Of a DNA stretch of 25,730 bases, positions 8,316-16,808 are shown piece after piece. A program made the translations under genes and the position numbers. A model generated the notes under the pieces. It did no database searches. It was not told the origin of the DNA and was given only the letters and a program-made list of their open reading frames with translations. Origin of the DNA: JBBQSF01 sp038214085 (lineage in GTDB: Bacteria > Bacteroidota > Bacteroidia > Bacteroidales > CG2-30-32-10); assembly GCA_038214085.1 (NCBI GenBank), contig JBBQSF010000028.1, positions 1-25,730 of the forward strand, in the 5' to 3' direction. Position 1 is the first letter of the stretch. Every line of letters starts with the position of its first letter.

Positions 8316-8346
8316 GAGAGTCCGATTTTTTCGGGCTCTTTTTTTA
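8316..8346 (+). terminator. Rho-independent terminator after the DUF4476 gene
   Basis: GAGTCCGA (8318-8325) pairs with TCGGGCTC (8331-8338), with one G-T wobble, around a five-T loop. An A-T pair extends the stem at 8317/8339. A run of seven T's follows (8339-8345). It ends the DUF4476 transcript just before the promoter of the ketoacyl synthase gene. Confidence 0.85.
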
Positions 8347-8376
8347 TTGTATTTTTTAAATAAATTTTTAGCTTTG
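8347..8376 (+). promoter_or_regulatory. Putative promoter of the ketoacyl synthase gene
   Basis: TTG at 8347-8349, a 19-bp spacer and TAGCTTTG at 8369-8376 fit the Bacteroidetes -33/-7 consensus exactly. Transcription would begin near 8383, about 13 nt before the ATG at 8396. The -33 box overlaps the tail of the preceding terminator region. Confidence 0.62.
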
Positions 8377-8395
8377 CAAGTAACAAAATGACGAA

Positions 8396-9622
8396 ATGAA
8401 TTCCTCCGCTTCAAAAAATGATTTTATTGCAATTACTGGTTATGGTTCTGTTTCTCCTTTAGGAAAAGACAGAAAGTCAATTTATTCAAGTTATTTAAGT
8501 TGTGAGAATGCATTTAAAATTAGACATTTTAACCACAAAGAATATGCGGTTGCGCCATTAAACCATGCTGCCGAAGAAGCACTTGTTAGATTAATGCTGG
8601 ATAATGCAAGATATCGCAAAATTGATAAATCGGTTTTAATGGCAATTTATGCTTCATCACTTGCATTATCTGAAGCCAACTGGGCAGACAGTTTAAACAA
8701 GATCACAGGAGTAAATATTGGTTCTTCTCGCGGAACGACAGGTTTATTCGAACAGTTGCATTCCGAATTCCTGAAAAGCAAAACGCACGAAACACAAATT
8801 ATAACTTCGCCACTTACTACTTTAGGTTATATTTCAAATGAAGTAGCCTCATATCTGAACTTAACCGGCCCGCTGATCAATACTTCGGTAACTTGCAGCA
8901 CAGCATTACAAGCTATTTCAAATGCATTTGCCTGGTTAAAAGCAGGAATGGCGGACAGATTTATGGCAGGTGGTTCTGAGGCTCCTTTAACTAAATTTAC
9001 AATTGCGCAGGTAGAAGCACTTGGTATATACACAAAAAAAACGCATGACGCATATCCGTGTACTCCCATGATTGCAAAGGAGCCCAAAGAAAACAGCTTT
9101 GCATTAGGTGAAGGAGCTGCTGTTTTTGCACTTGAAAAAATGAATCTTCAGCAAATTGAATCGCAAAAACCATTAGGTGTTATTGAGTCAATAGGATTTT
9201 CTTTCGAACGCCCTCCTTCTCCTTCCGGAATTGCGGCTGATGGTATGCTGATATCTAGTTCAATGAAAATGGCATTAAATGATATGAACACTGATAATGA
9301 TATCGATCTGATAATTATGCATGCTCCCGGTACTATAAAAGGTGATGAAGCAGAGCTAAATGCCATACAGAATATTTTCCGGAACAAAATACCTAATTTG
9401 TATTCCAACAAATGGAAAATCGGTCACACATACGCAGCTTCAGCAGCCCTAAACATTGAACTGGCATTGATATGTATACAGAACAACTTCAACCCTGCTT
9501 TTCCTTATCCTGTTAATGTTAACCACACCAAACGGAATATTAAAAAAGTCATGATAAACGCCACAGGTTTTGGTGGCAATTCCACATCAATAATTGTTTC
9601 TCATCCCGACTTATTTAGCTAA
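8396..9622 (+). CDS. Beta-ketoacyl-ACP synthase (KAS I/II-type thiolase fold), orphan
   Basis: A 408-residue decarboxylating condensing enzyme with the Cys-His-His triad visible: C167 in NTSVTCSTALQAI, H309 in MHAPGTIKGDEAEL (the HGTGT position) and H344 in WKIGHTYAASAALNIE (the GHTxGA position). The N-terminus IAITGYGSVSPLG and the C-terminus NATGFGGNSTSIIV are typical of the family. The second and third motifs deviate from housekeeping FabF (HAPGT for HGTGT; GHTYAASA for the usual GHTxGAAG), so this is probably a specialised paralogue. No acyl carrier protein, ketoreductase or dehydratase lies nearby. It is followed 18 bp later by tex, probably in one transcript, without an obvious functional link. 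Substrate and pathway cannot be read from the sequence. Confidence 0.9.
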   Translation: MNSSASKNDFIAITGYGSVSPLGKDRKSIYSSYLSCENAFKIRHFNHKEYAVAPLNHAAEEALVRLMLDNARYRKIDKSVLMAIYASSLALSEANWADSLNKITGVNIGSSRGTTGLFEQLHSEFLKSKTHETQIITSPLTTLGYISNEVASYLNLTGPLINTSVTCSTALQAISNAFAWLKAGMADRFMAGGSEAPLTKFTIAQVEALGIYTKKTHDAYPCTPMIAKEPKENSFALGEGAAVFALEKMNLQQIESQKPLGVIESIGFSFERPPSPSGIAADGMLISSSMKMALNDMNTDNDIDLIIMHAPGTIKGDEAELNAIQNIFRNKIPNLYSNKWKIGHTYAASAALNIELALICIQNNFNPAFPYPVNVNHTKRNIKKVMINATGFGGNSTSIIVSHPDLFS

Positions 9623-9640
9623 CCAACTTATTTTTGCTTT

Positions 9641-11779
9641 ATGCTTTCACATGTTGATATTATTGCCACAGAGCTTGGTGTTACAAAAAAGCAGGTAGAA
9701 AACACCATAAATCTCCTTAAAGCAGGGGGAACAGTTCCATTTATTGCTCGCTACCGCAAAGAAGCAACCGGCTGCCTTGATGAAGTTCAAATTATGCAGA
9801 TCCGCGACAGAATGATTCAATTAACGGAACTTGACAAGCGCCGGACAGCAATTATTCAAAGCATTACTGAGCAGGAAAAACTCACACCAGAAATTCAAGA
9901 ACAACTTAATAAAGCAATTACAATTTCAGAACTTGAAGATATTTATCTTCCTTTTCGCCCTAAAAGAAAAACAAGAGCTTCAATTGCCAAAACAAAAGGG
10001 CTTGAACCACTAGCAAAAATCATCTTGCAGCAAACAGAAAAAGACATTTCTCTTACTGCTGAAAAATTTATCAATATAGAAAAAGGAGTCAATTCTTCAG
10101 AGGAAGCACTTGACGGAGCCAGAGATATTATTGCAGAATGGATAAATGAAGATCTTTTTATACGAAGCAAAATCAGAAAATTGTTTGAATATGAAGCAAT
10201 GATTTCTTCAAAAATATTAAAAGGTAAGGAAACCGAAGGTGAGAAATACCAAAGTTATTTTAAATGCTCCGAACTTCTTAAAAAAGCCCCTTCGCACAGA
10301 ATTCTGGCAATGTTTCGGGGCGAAAATGAAGGTTTTCTTTCTATTAACATAGCTCCCGATTCTGAAAAAGCACTCGATATAATCAACAATAAATATATAA
10401 AAAGCCGGAATTCCTGTTCAGAAGAAATTCAAAAAGCTATTGCTGATAGCTACAAACGCTTGCTTAGTTCTTCAATTGAAACAGAAATCAGAAACATTGC
10501 AAAAGAGAAAGCAGACAGGGAAGCTATTTTAGTGTTTGTTGAGAATATTCGCCAACTGCTTATGTCACCTCCACTAGGCGAAAAAAATGTTCTGGCAATT
10601 GATCCGGGATTTCGATCGGGATGTAAAGTAGTTTGTTTGGATAAACAAGGCAAATTACTTCACAACGAAACAATCTACCCTCATCCACCTGAAAACGAAG
10701 TGAAGCAGGCTGTAAATAAAATTACAAGTCTTGTTAATGCATATAAAATTGAAGCCATTGCAATTGGTAATGGAACTGCAGGCCGAGAAACTGAAAGATT
10801 TATCAAAAGTATACGTTTCGAAAAGGATATAATGGCATTGGTTGTTAGTGAGAATGGCGCTTCGGTTTATTCTGCATCAGCAGTTGCTAGGGAAGAATTT
10901 CCCGAATATGATGTTACCGTAAGAGGCGCTATTTCAATAGGACGCAGACTTATGGATCCATTAGCTGAACTGGTAAAAATTGACCCAAAATCAATTGGAG
11001 TTGGGCAATATCAACACGATGTAAACCAGTCGGAACTCCAGAAAAGTCTTGACGATACGGTTATGAGTTGTGTGAATTTTGTTGGCGTTGAAGTGAATAC
11101 TGCCAGCAAACAATTGTTGACCTATGTTTCGGGAGTTGGACCAGTTCTTGCGCAGAACATTATTGATTATCGCAACAAAAACGGAGCTTTTACCAGCAGG
11201 AACGCTTTGAAAAAAGTTACTCGATTTGGTGAAAAAGCCTTTGAACAGGCAGCAGGTTTTATCCGAATTTCTAATGCTGAAAATTTGCTAGACAGAAGTG
11301 CGGTTCATCCAGAAAGTTATCATATTGTTTATAAAATGGCCGAACATCTGGGATGCACAGTTGATGATATTGTTCAGAAAAAAGAAATCAGAGAAAAAAT
11401 AAACCTGAAAGATTATATTACAGAGGCCATTGGACTGCCTACACTTCAGGATATTATAAAAGAACTGGAAAAGCCAGGTCGTGATCCGCGGAGTAAATTT
11501 GACTTTTTTGAATTCGACAATTCGGTTCACTCCATTAAAGATCTTAAAACCGGAATGATTTTACCCGGTATAGTTACCAATATTACGGCATTCGGTGCAT
11601 TTGTTGATATTGGTGTGCATCAGGATGGACTTGTCCACGTTAGTCAGATGGCCAATGCTTATGTTAAAGACCCGAATCAAATTGTAAAATTACACCAAAA
11701 AGTACAGGTAAAAGTTCTGGAAATAGATATTGACCGGAAAAGAATTACCCTTTCGATGAAGGATGTTGAGATTGCATGA
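9641..11779 (+). CDS. tex: Tex-family S1 RNA-binding protein
   Basis: The 712-residue protein has the full Tex layout. The N-terminal helical Tex domain (about 1-190) includes TVPFIARYRKEATG. A YqgF/RNase H-like domain (from about 316) begins VLAIDPGFRSGCKVVCLD. The helix-hairpin-helix region (about 483-543) contains YVSGVGPVLAQNIIDYR. A C-terminal S1 domain (about 637-708) reads GIVTNITAFGAFVDIGVHQDG. Tex proteins are cytoplasmic nucleic-acid-binding factors, homologous to eukaryotic Spt6, implicated in transcription and RNA processing; the exact role in Bacteroidetes is unsettled. The start was chosen at the ATG giving MLSHVDIIATELG. The gene is 18 bp behind the ketoacyl synthase gene. No convincing terminator follows it. 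Confidence 0.95.
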   Translation: MLSHVDIIATELGVTKKQVENTINLLKAGGTVPFIARYRKEATGCLDEVQIMQIRDRMIQLTELDKRRTAIIQSITEQEKLTPEIQEQLNKAITISELEDIYLPFRPKRKTRASIAKTKGLEPLAKIILQQTEKDISLTAEKFINIEKGVNSSEEALDGARDIIAEWINEDLFIRSKIRKLFEYEAMISSKILKGKETEGEKYQSYFKCSELLKKAPSHRILAMFRGENEGFLSINIAPDSEKALDIINNKYIKSRNSCSEEIQKAIADSYKRLLSSSIETEIRNIAKEKADREAILVFVENIRQLLMSPPLGEKNVLAIDPGFRSGCKVVCLDKQGKLLHNETIYPHPPENEVKQAVNKITSLVNAYKIEAIAIGNGTAGRETERFIKSIRFEKDIMALVVSENGASVYSASAVAREEFPEYDVTVRGAISIGRRLMDPLAELVKIDPKSIGVGQYQHDVNQSELQKSLDDTVMSCVNFVGVEVNTASKQLLTYVSGVGPVLAQNIIDYRNKNGAFTSRNALKKVTRFGEKAFEQAAGFIRISNAENLLDRSAVHPESYHIVYKMAEHLGCTVDDIVQKKEIREKINLKDYITEAIGLPTLQDIIKELEKPGRDPRSKFDFFEFDNSVHSIKDLKTGMILPGIVTNITAFGAFVDIGVHQDGLVHVSQMANAYVKDPNQIVKLHQKVQVKVLEIDIDRKRITLSMKDVEIA

Positions 11780-11967
11780 AAAGAGTCCGTGCCTCTTATT
11801 CCGTCTTACAATTCTGCTTGTTTATCTCTTTTTTCTAATAATTTGATTTCTTATCTAATTATTTTTCATTTATCATTCTACCATATTTGTCTCTGTTTAT
11901 AGATAATTCGTAATTAAAATATGAGTTATTCTGCTTATTTAGAAGCAATATAAAAAGACTTTACCCC

Positions 11968-11998
11968 TTGACAAATGAAAAATCGTGAATTAAATTTG
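11968..11998 (+). promoter_or_regulatory. Putative promoter of the metalloprotease gene
   Basis: TTG at 11968-11970 (inside TTGACA), a 20-bp spacer and TAAATTTG at 11991-11998 form a near-ideal Bacteroidetes promoter. The ATG is at 12027, giving a leader of about 20 nt. The rest of the 247-bp gap (11780-12026) after tex shows no gene or other clear signal. Confidence 0.65.
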
Positions 11999-12026
11999 GG
12001 GACACAATTACTAAATCTCCACAATT

Positions 12027-13955
12027 ATGAAAAAAGCTACCATTCTTATTCTCGCTTCAGTTTTTGCATTCTTAGTAAATGTGAATGCACAGGCTCCTCA
12101 GCGCAAATGTGGAACCATGGAATATCTTGCTCAGCAAAAAGCGGAAGATCCAACACTTGAAATAAAAATTGAGAATTACGAAGTTGCCATGCAAAAGTGG
12201 ATTGATGCAAATCAGGAATATATAAACAATTCCAAAGCTATTGTGACTGTTCCTGTGGTGGTGCATGTGGTTTACAACACAACAGCCCAGAACATAAGTG
12301 ATGCACGTGTATTGGAACAAATAAACATTTTAAATAGAGATTATGCCGGATTAAATACTGGATCAATGGGTTCGTTTTCTTCCTCATTAAAAGTAAATAC
12401 AGATTTGCAATTTTGTTTGGCACAACGTAAACCTGACGGAACCGCAACAAACGGAATCGATAGAAAATCAACAACTGTTACCTCGTTCTCCACAAACAAT
12501 TATGTTAAAATGTCCAGTAAAGGCGGTTTGGATGCATGGGATGCCACAAAATACATGAACATTTGGGTTTGTAATCTTGGCGGTGGTTTATGCGGATATG
12601 CTCAGTTTCCAACCAGCGGAGTGAACTCAACTTTTGGAGTTGTTATCAATTATCAGTATTTTGGAGTAACTGGCGCTGTTGCACCTTATAATCTGGGAGG
12701 AACCACCACTCATGAAATTGGACATTGCTTTAATTTATATCACGTTTGGGGCGATGACAATGGAGCCTGTACAGGAACCGATTACTGTACTGATATTCCA
12801 AATCAGGCCAATTCAACATACGGTGTTCATACAGGCGTTTTAACTGATGCATGTACTTCAACTTCTCCTGGCGTTCAGTATATGAATTTCATGGATTACA
12901 GCGATGATGCTTCTTATGCCAATTTCACACCCAATCAAAAAGCAAGAATTGCAGCTCTTTTTACATCAGGTGGATTGCTGTATTCTTTAAGCGTTTCAAA
13001 TGGATGTACTCCTCCGAGCACTTCCTCTTGTGGAACACCTGCAAGCTTATCAGCTTCGGCTATTACAACAACTTCGGCAACATTAACCTGGGGCGCAATA
13101 AGTGGAGCAACAAGTTATAACATCCAATATCGCAAATCAGGAACAACAACCTTTACAACAACCACTTCTACTACTGCATCTAAAGCTATTACAGGCTTAA
13201 CTGCTGCATCAACTTACGAATTTAAGGTTCAGGCGATTTGTTCAACAACAGGAGTTTATTCAGGACTAACAACATTTACAACGCTCTCTTCTACAACTTG
13301 TACTGATATTTACGAATCAAACAATACCGTAGCAACGGCAAAAACAATTGCTGTTAATACTAACATCACTGCACTCATTGGAACTTCAACAGACGTTGAT
13401 TACTTTAAATTTTCGAATACAAGTACAAAGAAAAACATTAAAATAGTTTTAAGTAATCTTCCTGCGGATTATGATATCAAACTTTACAAATCAAACGGAA
13501 CTACTCTGGTTACTACATCACAAAACAGCGGTACCACTAGCGAAACCATTACATATAACAATGCTGCTGCCGGAACATATTACCTAAAAGTTTACGGATA
13601 CAGCAGTGCATATTCTGCAACTTCATGCTACACATTAAATGCCAGTATCAGCAGCACTGCATACAAAGGTGGTGATGGTGAAATAACTGAATCAGACACT
13701 CCAGCGCTTCTTTCTATGTTCCCAAATCCCGCAATTGACAACGTAAGTATTATGTATAATTCTGAAAAGGATGCTTCTCTTTCTATAAAAATCATTGATA
13801 TGACCGGAAGAATTGTTTATTCAGGAAATTATCAGGCTCCAAAAGGTTTGAATAGCTACGCAATTGATTTAAGCAGTTTTACAAATGGTCTCTACATGGT
13901 TGCTGTGGAAAACAGTGGTGATGTTCAAATAGAAAAGTTACTGATACAGAAATAA
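12027..13955 (+). CDS. Secreted M43-like zinc metalloprotease with Fn3, PPC and T9SS sorting domains
   Basis: The 642-residue modular exoprotein has a signal peptide (about 1-22). A cytophagalysin/pappalysin-like catalytic domain (about 70-325) carries the zinc site HEIGHCFNLYH (H229, E230, H233, H239). The Met-turn region is YMNFMDYSDD (M286/M289). A fibronectin type III module (about 335-420) is followed by a bacterial pre-peptidase C-terminal domain (about 428-540). The last 80 residues (MFPNPAIDN onwards, ending GLYMVAVENSG-VQIEKLLIQK) form a type A T9SS sorting domain. The protein is expected to cross the outer membrane by the Por system and be released or anchored on the surface, digesting extracellular protein. 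It has its own promoter and terminator. M43 is preferred over other metzincins because of the HExxHxxxLxH pattern and the Met-turn; the substrate is unknown. Confidence 0.93.
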   Translation: MKKATILILASVFAFLVNVNAQAPQRKCGTMEYLAQQKAEDPTLEIKIENYEVAMQKWIDANQEYINNSKAIVTVPVVVHVVYNTTAQNISDARVLEQINILNRDYAGLNTGSMGSFSSSLKVNTDLQFCLAQRKPDGTATNGIDRKSTTVTSFSTNNYVKMSSKGGLDAWDATKYMNIWVCNLGGGLCGYAQFPTSGVNSTFGVVINYQYFGVTGAVAPYNLGGTTTHEIGHCFNLYHVWGDDNGACTGTDYCTDIPNQANSTYGVHTGVLTDACTSTSPGVQYMNFMDYSDDASYANFTPNQKARIAALFTSGGLLYSLSVSNGCTPPSTSSCGTPASLSASAITTTSATLTWGAISGATSYNIQYRKSGTTTFTTTTSTTASKAITGLTAASTYEFKVQAICSTTGVYSGLTTFTTLSSTTCTDIYESNNTVATAKTIAVNTNITALIGTSTDVDYFKFSNTSTKKNIKIVLSNLPADYDIKLYKSNGTTLVTTSQNSGTTSETITYNNAAAGTYYLKVYGYSSAYSATSCYTLNASISSTAYKGGDGEITESDTPALLSMFPNPAIDNVSIMYNSEKDASLSIKIIDMTGRIVYSGNYQAPKGLNSYAIDLSSFTNGLYMVAVENSGDVQIEKLLIQK

Positions 13956-13973
13956 GTTATTTTACTTTTATTG

Positions 13974-14006
13974 AGCCCGTCGAGATTTATTGACGGGCTT
14001 TTTTTT
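13974..14006 (+). terminator. Rho-independent terminator after the metalloprotease gene
   Basis: AGCCCGTC (13974-13981) and GACGGGCT (13992-13999) form a perfect 8-bp GC-rich stem around a 10-nt loop, followed by eight T's (13999-14006). It lies 18 bp after the stop codon. Confidence 0.9.
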
Positions 14007-14071
14007 CACCCACAACAATTGAATTCTAATTTTTTCGTTAGAAAACTGTGTATTTTTATTTCAGAATAAAT

Positions 14072-14079
14072 TACTTTTG
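14072..14079 (+). promoter_or_regulatory. Putative -7 box of the PorT-like gene
   Basis: TACTTTTG fits TAnnTTTG and lies 23 bp before the ATG at 14103. No good TTG is found 19-20 bp upstream; the nearest match is TGTG at 14047-14050. The promoter call is therefore weaker than the others in this window. Confidence 0.4.
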
Positions 14080-14102
14080 TAGTATAAGCAATACCAATTT
14101 TA

Positions 14103-14780
14103 ATGAAATCCAACAACAGTTTCAATGCTATATTTGTTCTAAGCCTGTTTTTTTTATTGATTTTCTCTAACCTTGAGGGATTTTCCCAGAATATAAAAGG
14201 CGGTTTAATTGCAGGGTTTAATGCCACTCAGGTTGATGGCGACGAAGTATTTGGTTATCATAAATTCGGCTTAAATACGGGTGCCACAGCAATTATACCT
14301 ATCAATAAAGTATTTTCGATAAGTATTGAAACTTTATACAATCAAAAAGGAAGTTACCAGCGACCAATCTATAATGATACCGTTAAAAGCGGCGAGTATA
14401 AGTTAAAACTGAATTACCTTGATGTGCCGGTATTGTTTCATTATGAAGACAAAGGAGTTATCAATTTCGGGACAGGTTTCTCTTGGGGCCGACTGGTTGA
14501 ATTTGCTGAATGGGAACATGGGAAAAGAATTAATTGGGAAACACAAACCGGTCCGTATAAAAGTGCAGATATTAATTGGATTTTTGATGTTCAGCTCCGG
14601 ATGAAAAAGAATTTTAGATTCGATTTCAGATATGCCTATTCTGTTGGAAAGATTCGTACCAGGACGTTTCTAACTGGAGACACACGCAAACAATTTAATA
14701 ATTTGCTTTCCTTTAGGCTGATTTATGTATTTAACGATTCTGCACTTCCAGCTGGTGAAGCCAAATCAAAAAAGAAATAA
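14103..14780 (+). CDS. PorT-like outer-membrane beta-barrel protein
   Basis: The 225-residue product has an N-terminal signal peptide (FNAIFVLSLFFLLIFSNLEGFSQ, about 8-30) and then alternating beta-strand segments: GGLIAGFNATQVDGD, FGLNTGATAIIPI, VFSISIETLYNQKGS, LNYLDVPVLFHY and FRFDFRYAYSVGKIR. The phrase KLNYLDVPVLFHY is a hallmark of the PorT/outer-membrane beta-barrel family in Bacteroidetes. It is predicted to be an eight-stranded barrel in the outer membrane. It ends in a lysine-rich tail (KSKKK) beyond the last strand, which is slightly unusual. It has no partner gene; it converges with the terC-like gene 15 bp away. It is a generic family member and not necessarily the T9SS component PorT itself. 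Confidence 0.82.
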   Translation: MKSNNSFNAIFVLSLFFLLIFSNLEGFSQNIKGGLIAGFNATQVDGDEVFGYHKFGLNTGATAIIPINKVFSISIETLYNQKGSYQRPIYNDTVKSGEYKLKLNYLDVPVLFHYEDKGVINFGTGFSWGRLVEFAEWEHGKRINWETQTGPYKSADINWIFDVQLRMKKNFRFDFRYAYSVGKIRTRTFLTGDTRKQFNNLLSFRLIYVFNDSALPAGEAKSKKK

Positions 14781-14795
14781 AGCTGTTACTTTATT

Positions 14796-15719
14796 TTAAT
14801 TTTTTCTCTGTTCTTTTTTATACAATACCGATATAAGAACAGACAACAGTAATATGCAGAAAATTACAAGCAATGAAATGTTGATTGGAATAATATAAAT
14901 ATAGGATACAATCATTTTTAGGCCAACAAAAAAGAGAATTGCTGCCAGACCGTATTTCAGGTAATAAAAATACTTAGTAATTCCGGCTAATGCAAAGTAC
15001 AGAGAACGCAAGCCAAGTATTGCAAATACATTCGAAGAAAAAATAATAAACGTATCATTTGAAATTGCAAGTATGGCCGGAATCGAATCCACCGCAAAAA
15101 TCAAGTCGGTAAACTCAACTACAATTAAAACAACAAATAATGGAGTAGCATACCAGAGTTTGTTTTTTTTGATAAAAAATTTATTGCCTGCATCTTCGGA
15201 AGTAAACCTGAAAAATTTCTTAAACAACCGGACAACTGGATTTTTTTCTGGCTTAATTTTAGTTTCTCCCGAAAAAGCTGTTGAAATACCTGTAAACACA
15301 AGGAATGCACCAAAAATATATATCAGCCAGTGGAAATTTTCAATCAATGCCACTCCTGTAAAAATAAACATCCCTCTTAATACCAATGCGCCAATGATAC
15401 CCCAGAAAAGAACTTTGTGCTGATATCTCGGATCGACTGCAAAAAACTTAAACAATAGAATAAATACGAATAAATTATCCACACTCAATGATTCTTCAAT
15501 CAAATAACCAGTCAGGAACTCGAGCGCTTTTACTTGTCCGAAATAATGGTAAATAAAAAAATCGAAACTCAAGGCCAGCGAAACCCAAATAGCGGTCCAC
15601 ATCAAAGCTTCACTTATCTTAACCTCATGTGATTTTCTGTGAAAAACACCTAGATCAATGGCAAGCAATAAAATGATCGACCCGATAAATGCAATCCACA
15701 AATAAATGCTTTCTGTCAT
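14796..15719 (-). CDS. TerC/Alx-family integral membrane protein
   Basis: The 307-residue protein has about eight or nine hydrophobic helices. Conserved acidic membrane positions of the family are present: D22 in AIDLGVFHRK, E75/E76 and D81 in LIEESLSVDNLFVFIL, and E202, D205 and D211 in VVEFTDLIFAVDSIPA. TerC/Alx proteins act in metal-ion handling, with Mn2+ export shown for several members, and in tellurite resistance loci. This copy stands alone with no ter genes, so a manganese-related or general envelope role is likelier than tellurite resistance. The 138 bp upstream were examined for a yybP-ykoY manganese riboswitch and none was seen. Confidence 0.92.
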   Translation of the reverse strand: MTESIYLWIAFIGSIILLLAIDLGVFHRKSHEVKISEALMWTAIWVSLALSFDFFIYHYFGQVKALEFLTGYLIEESLSVDNLFVFILLFKFFAVDPRYQHKVLFWGIIGALVLRGMFIFTGVALIENFHWLIYIFGAFLVFTGISTAFSGETKIKPEKNPVVRLFKKFFRFTSEDAGNKFFIKKNKLWYATPLFVVLIVVEFTDLIFAVDSIPAILAISNDTFIIFSSNVFAILGLRSLYFALAGITKYFYYLKYGLAAILFFVGLKMIVSYIYIIPINISLLVIFCILLLSVLISVLYKKEQRKN

Positions 15720-15857
15720 TTGGTAAATATTTAGTATCCAAATTATTCAAAATACTTTAACAAAACTACTACTAAATAATAAATGATGAATAAAAACAAA
15801 TTGCTATTTTTACCAAAGCATTTTTTTTAATTTAAATTCTTTTATTTCGTTCGATAG

Positions 15858-16601
15858 ATGTTCCTCTTCAACTTTTCTATTGCTGCCTTTATTTCGCTTA
15901 TGGCAAACTTCAGTATTCTTTCAGAATACGCTAACAATTCTGCATTATTAAATGAATTGTCGGCTAAAAAAGGGCAAATCTCAATTGTTTCCGATTCAAT
16001 AAATCCTTCTGATACAATTTGTATTCCCGGATTTCCAACTCTTGGAAAGTGGATGTTTCAAGGCAATAAACAAAGAGCCAACTGGCTTGGCGTGCAATGG
16101 AAAAATAAAATTCTTATTGAACCCATTAATATTATTTTTATCGACAGTATTTCTACAAGTATTGAAGAATCTGAAAAACAACTTATAGAAAACCTAAAAA
16201 AAGCCGGATATAAATCGAGAAGTTTACATTCAAGCGGTTATTTGGGATATATCGGGCACAATTACTACAGCCAACTTCCCAAAGAGAAAAATCATGCATT
16301 TTCAAATGCTTCGGCTTTTGTAAACAATAACCACAGCAGGGTTTTTGGTCCGTATCTCATCAATGGGGTTTTTTATTATACCGCTTCATTGAGCAGGGAA
16401 AATGTTGCACCTTTTGCAAAAGTAAAACATCATTTTGCTTCATTTGTCAGGGCAAGGGATGAATTTTCTCAAAGTCTCAACAAAAAGAGCAATTATAAAA
16501 TTATTTGTTCAGTATATTTGAAAAATCTCATTTCAGAAAGCGCATCAGAATCTACTGGTGACCATGACGGTTATGCAACCGTTCTTTCGCTAAAAAATTA
16601 A
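15858..16601 (+). CDS. Exported protein of unknown function, LssY_C-like
   Basis: The 247-residue product has a signal-like N-terminus (MFLFNFSIAAFISLMANFS). I do not recognise a firm family. The region from about 88 to 202 follows the pattern I recall for the LssY C-terminal domain: a start PINIIFIDS, a following helix ending in LKKAGY, then HAFSNASAFV, an N-H-x-R motif (N158, H159, R161), a paired histidine (HH at 191-192) and A-R-D (199-201) just after it. A further GDHDG (234-238) lies near the C-terminus. These polar motifs look like an active or metal site. LssY_C usually sits in multi-domain membrane proteins with phosphatase or DedA domains, whereas this is a short free-standing version. 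Neighbours give no hint. The link to LssY_C is from memory and unconfirmed. Confidence 0.6.
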   Translation: MFLFNFSIAAFISLMANFSILSEYANNSALLNELSAKKGQISIVSDSINPSDTICIPGFPTLGKWMFQGNKQRANWLGVQWKNKILIEPINIIFIDSISTSIEESEKQLIENLKKAGYKSRSLHSSGYLGYIGHNYYSQLPKEKNHAFSNASAFVNNNHSRVFGPYLINGVFYYTASLSRENVAPFAKVKHHFASFVRARDEFSQSLNKKSNYKIICSVYLKNLISESASESTGDHDGYATVLSLKN

Positions 16602-16614
16602 AATATCTTTTTAA

Positions 16615-16792
16615 GAAACTGTTTAAAATTTTTAATATGCCCCGTCAATTCGAGTTTTTCTATCGTCGTTTCTCGATACCCGCATACATTTTTATAATTG
16701 ATTAATATATAGGAGCGGACTCGAAGTGACGATAGAAAAAGTATCGAGAATAGGGGCTTAATAATTTTGTGTTTTAAAATTTAAACAACCTC
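16615..16792 (+). repeat. 178-bp palindromic intergenic element (MITE- or REPIN-like)
   Basis: Between two convergent genes lies a nested inverted repeat. The core arms are TTTTTCTATCGTC (16655-16667) and GACGATAGAAAAA (16728-16740), a perfect 13-bp match. GCCCC (16639-16643) pairs with GGGGC (16753-16757). Outermost, GTTTAAA-type arms lie at 16621-16627 and near 16780-16786. Each half also carries its own small dyad, TCGAG...CTCGA on the left and CTCGA...TCGAG on the right. The ends are GAAACTG and CAACCTC, with TAA on both outer sides (16612-16614, 16793-16795). No coding potential. It could be a non-autonomous transposon remnant, a REP-like repeat or a two-way terminator. Confidence 0.6.
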
Positions 16793-16808
16793 TAATTTAT
16801 CTCAATAA

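Noticed and set aside
9629..9636. TATTTTTG box directly before tex, a possible separate promoter
   Set aside because: It lies only 4 bp before the ATG and has no TTG at the right distance, so the start of transcription would fall inside the gene. More likely chance in an AT-rich 18-bp gap.
11781..11797. Small hairpin AAGAG/CTCTT just after the tex stop
   Set aside because: The stem is 5 bp and no T-run follows, so it is not a credible intrinsic terminator.
15073..15423. 116-codon plus-strand open frame inside the TerC-family gene
   Set aside because: It is a shadow of a clear membrane protein gene on the other strand, with no family resemblance of its own.
15720..15857. Possible yybP-ykoY manganese riboswitch upstream of the TerC-family gene
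   Set aside because: The region is uniformly AT-rich and lacks the GC-rich paired elements and conserved loops of that riboswitch.
16612..16795. TAA direct repeats as proof of transposition of the palindromic element
   Set aside because: Three bases in AT-rich DNA are expected by chance; listed only as an aid to defining the ends.
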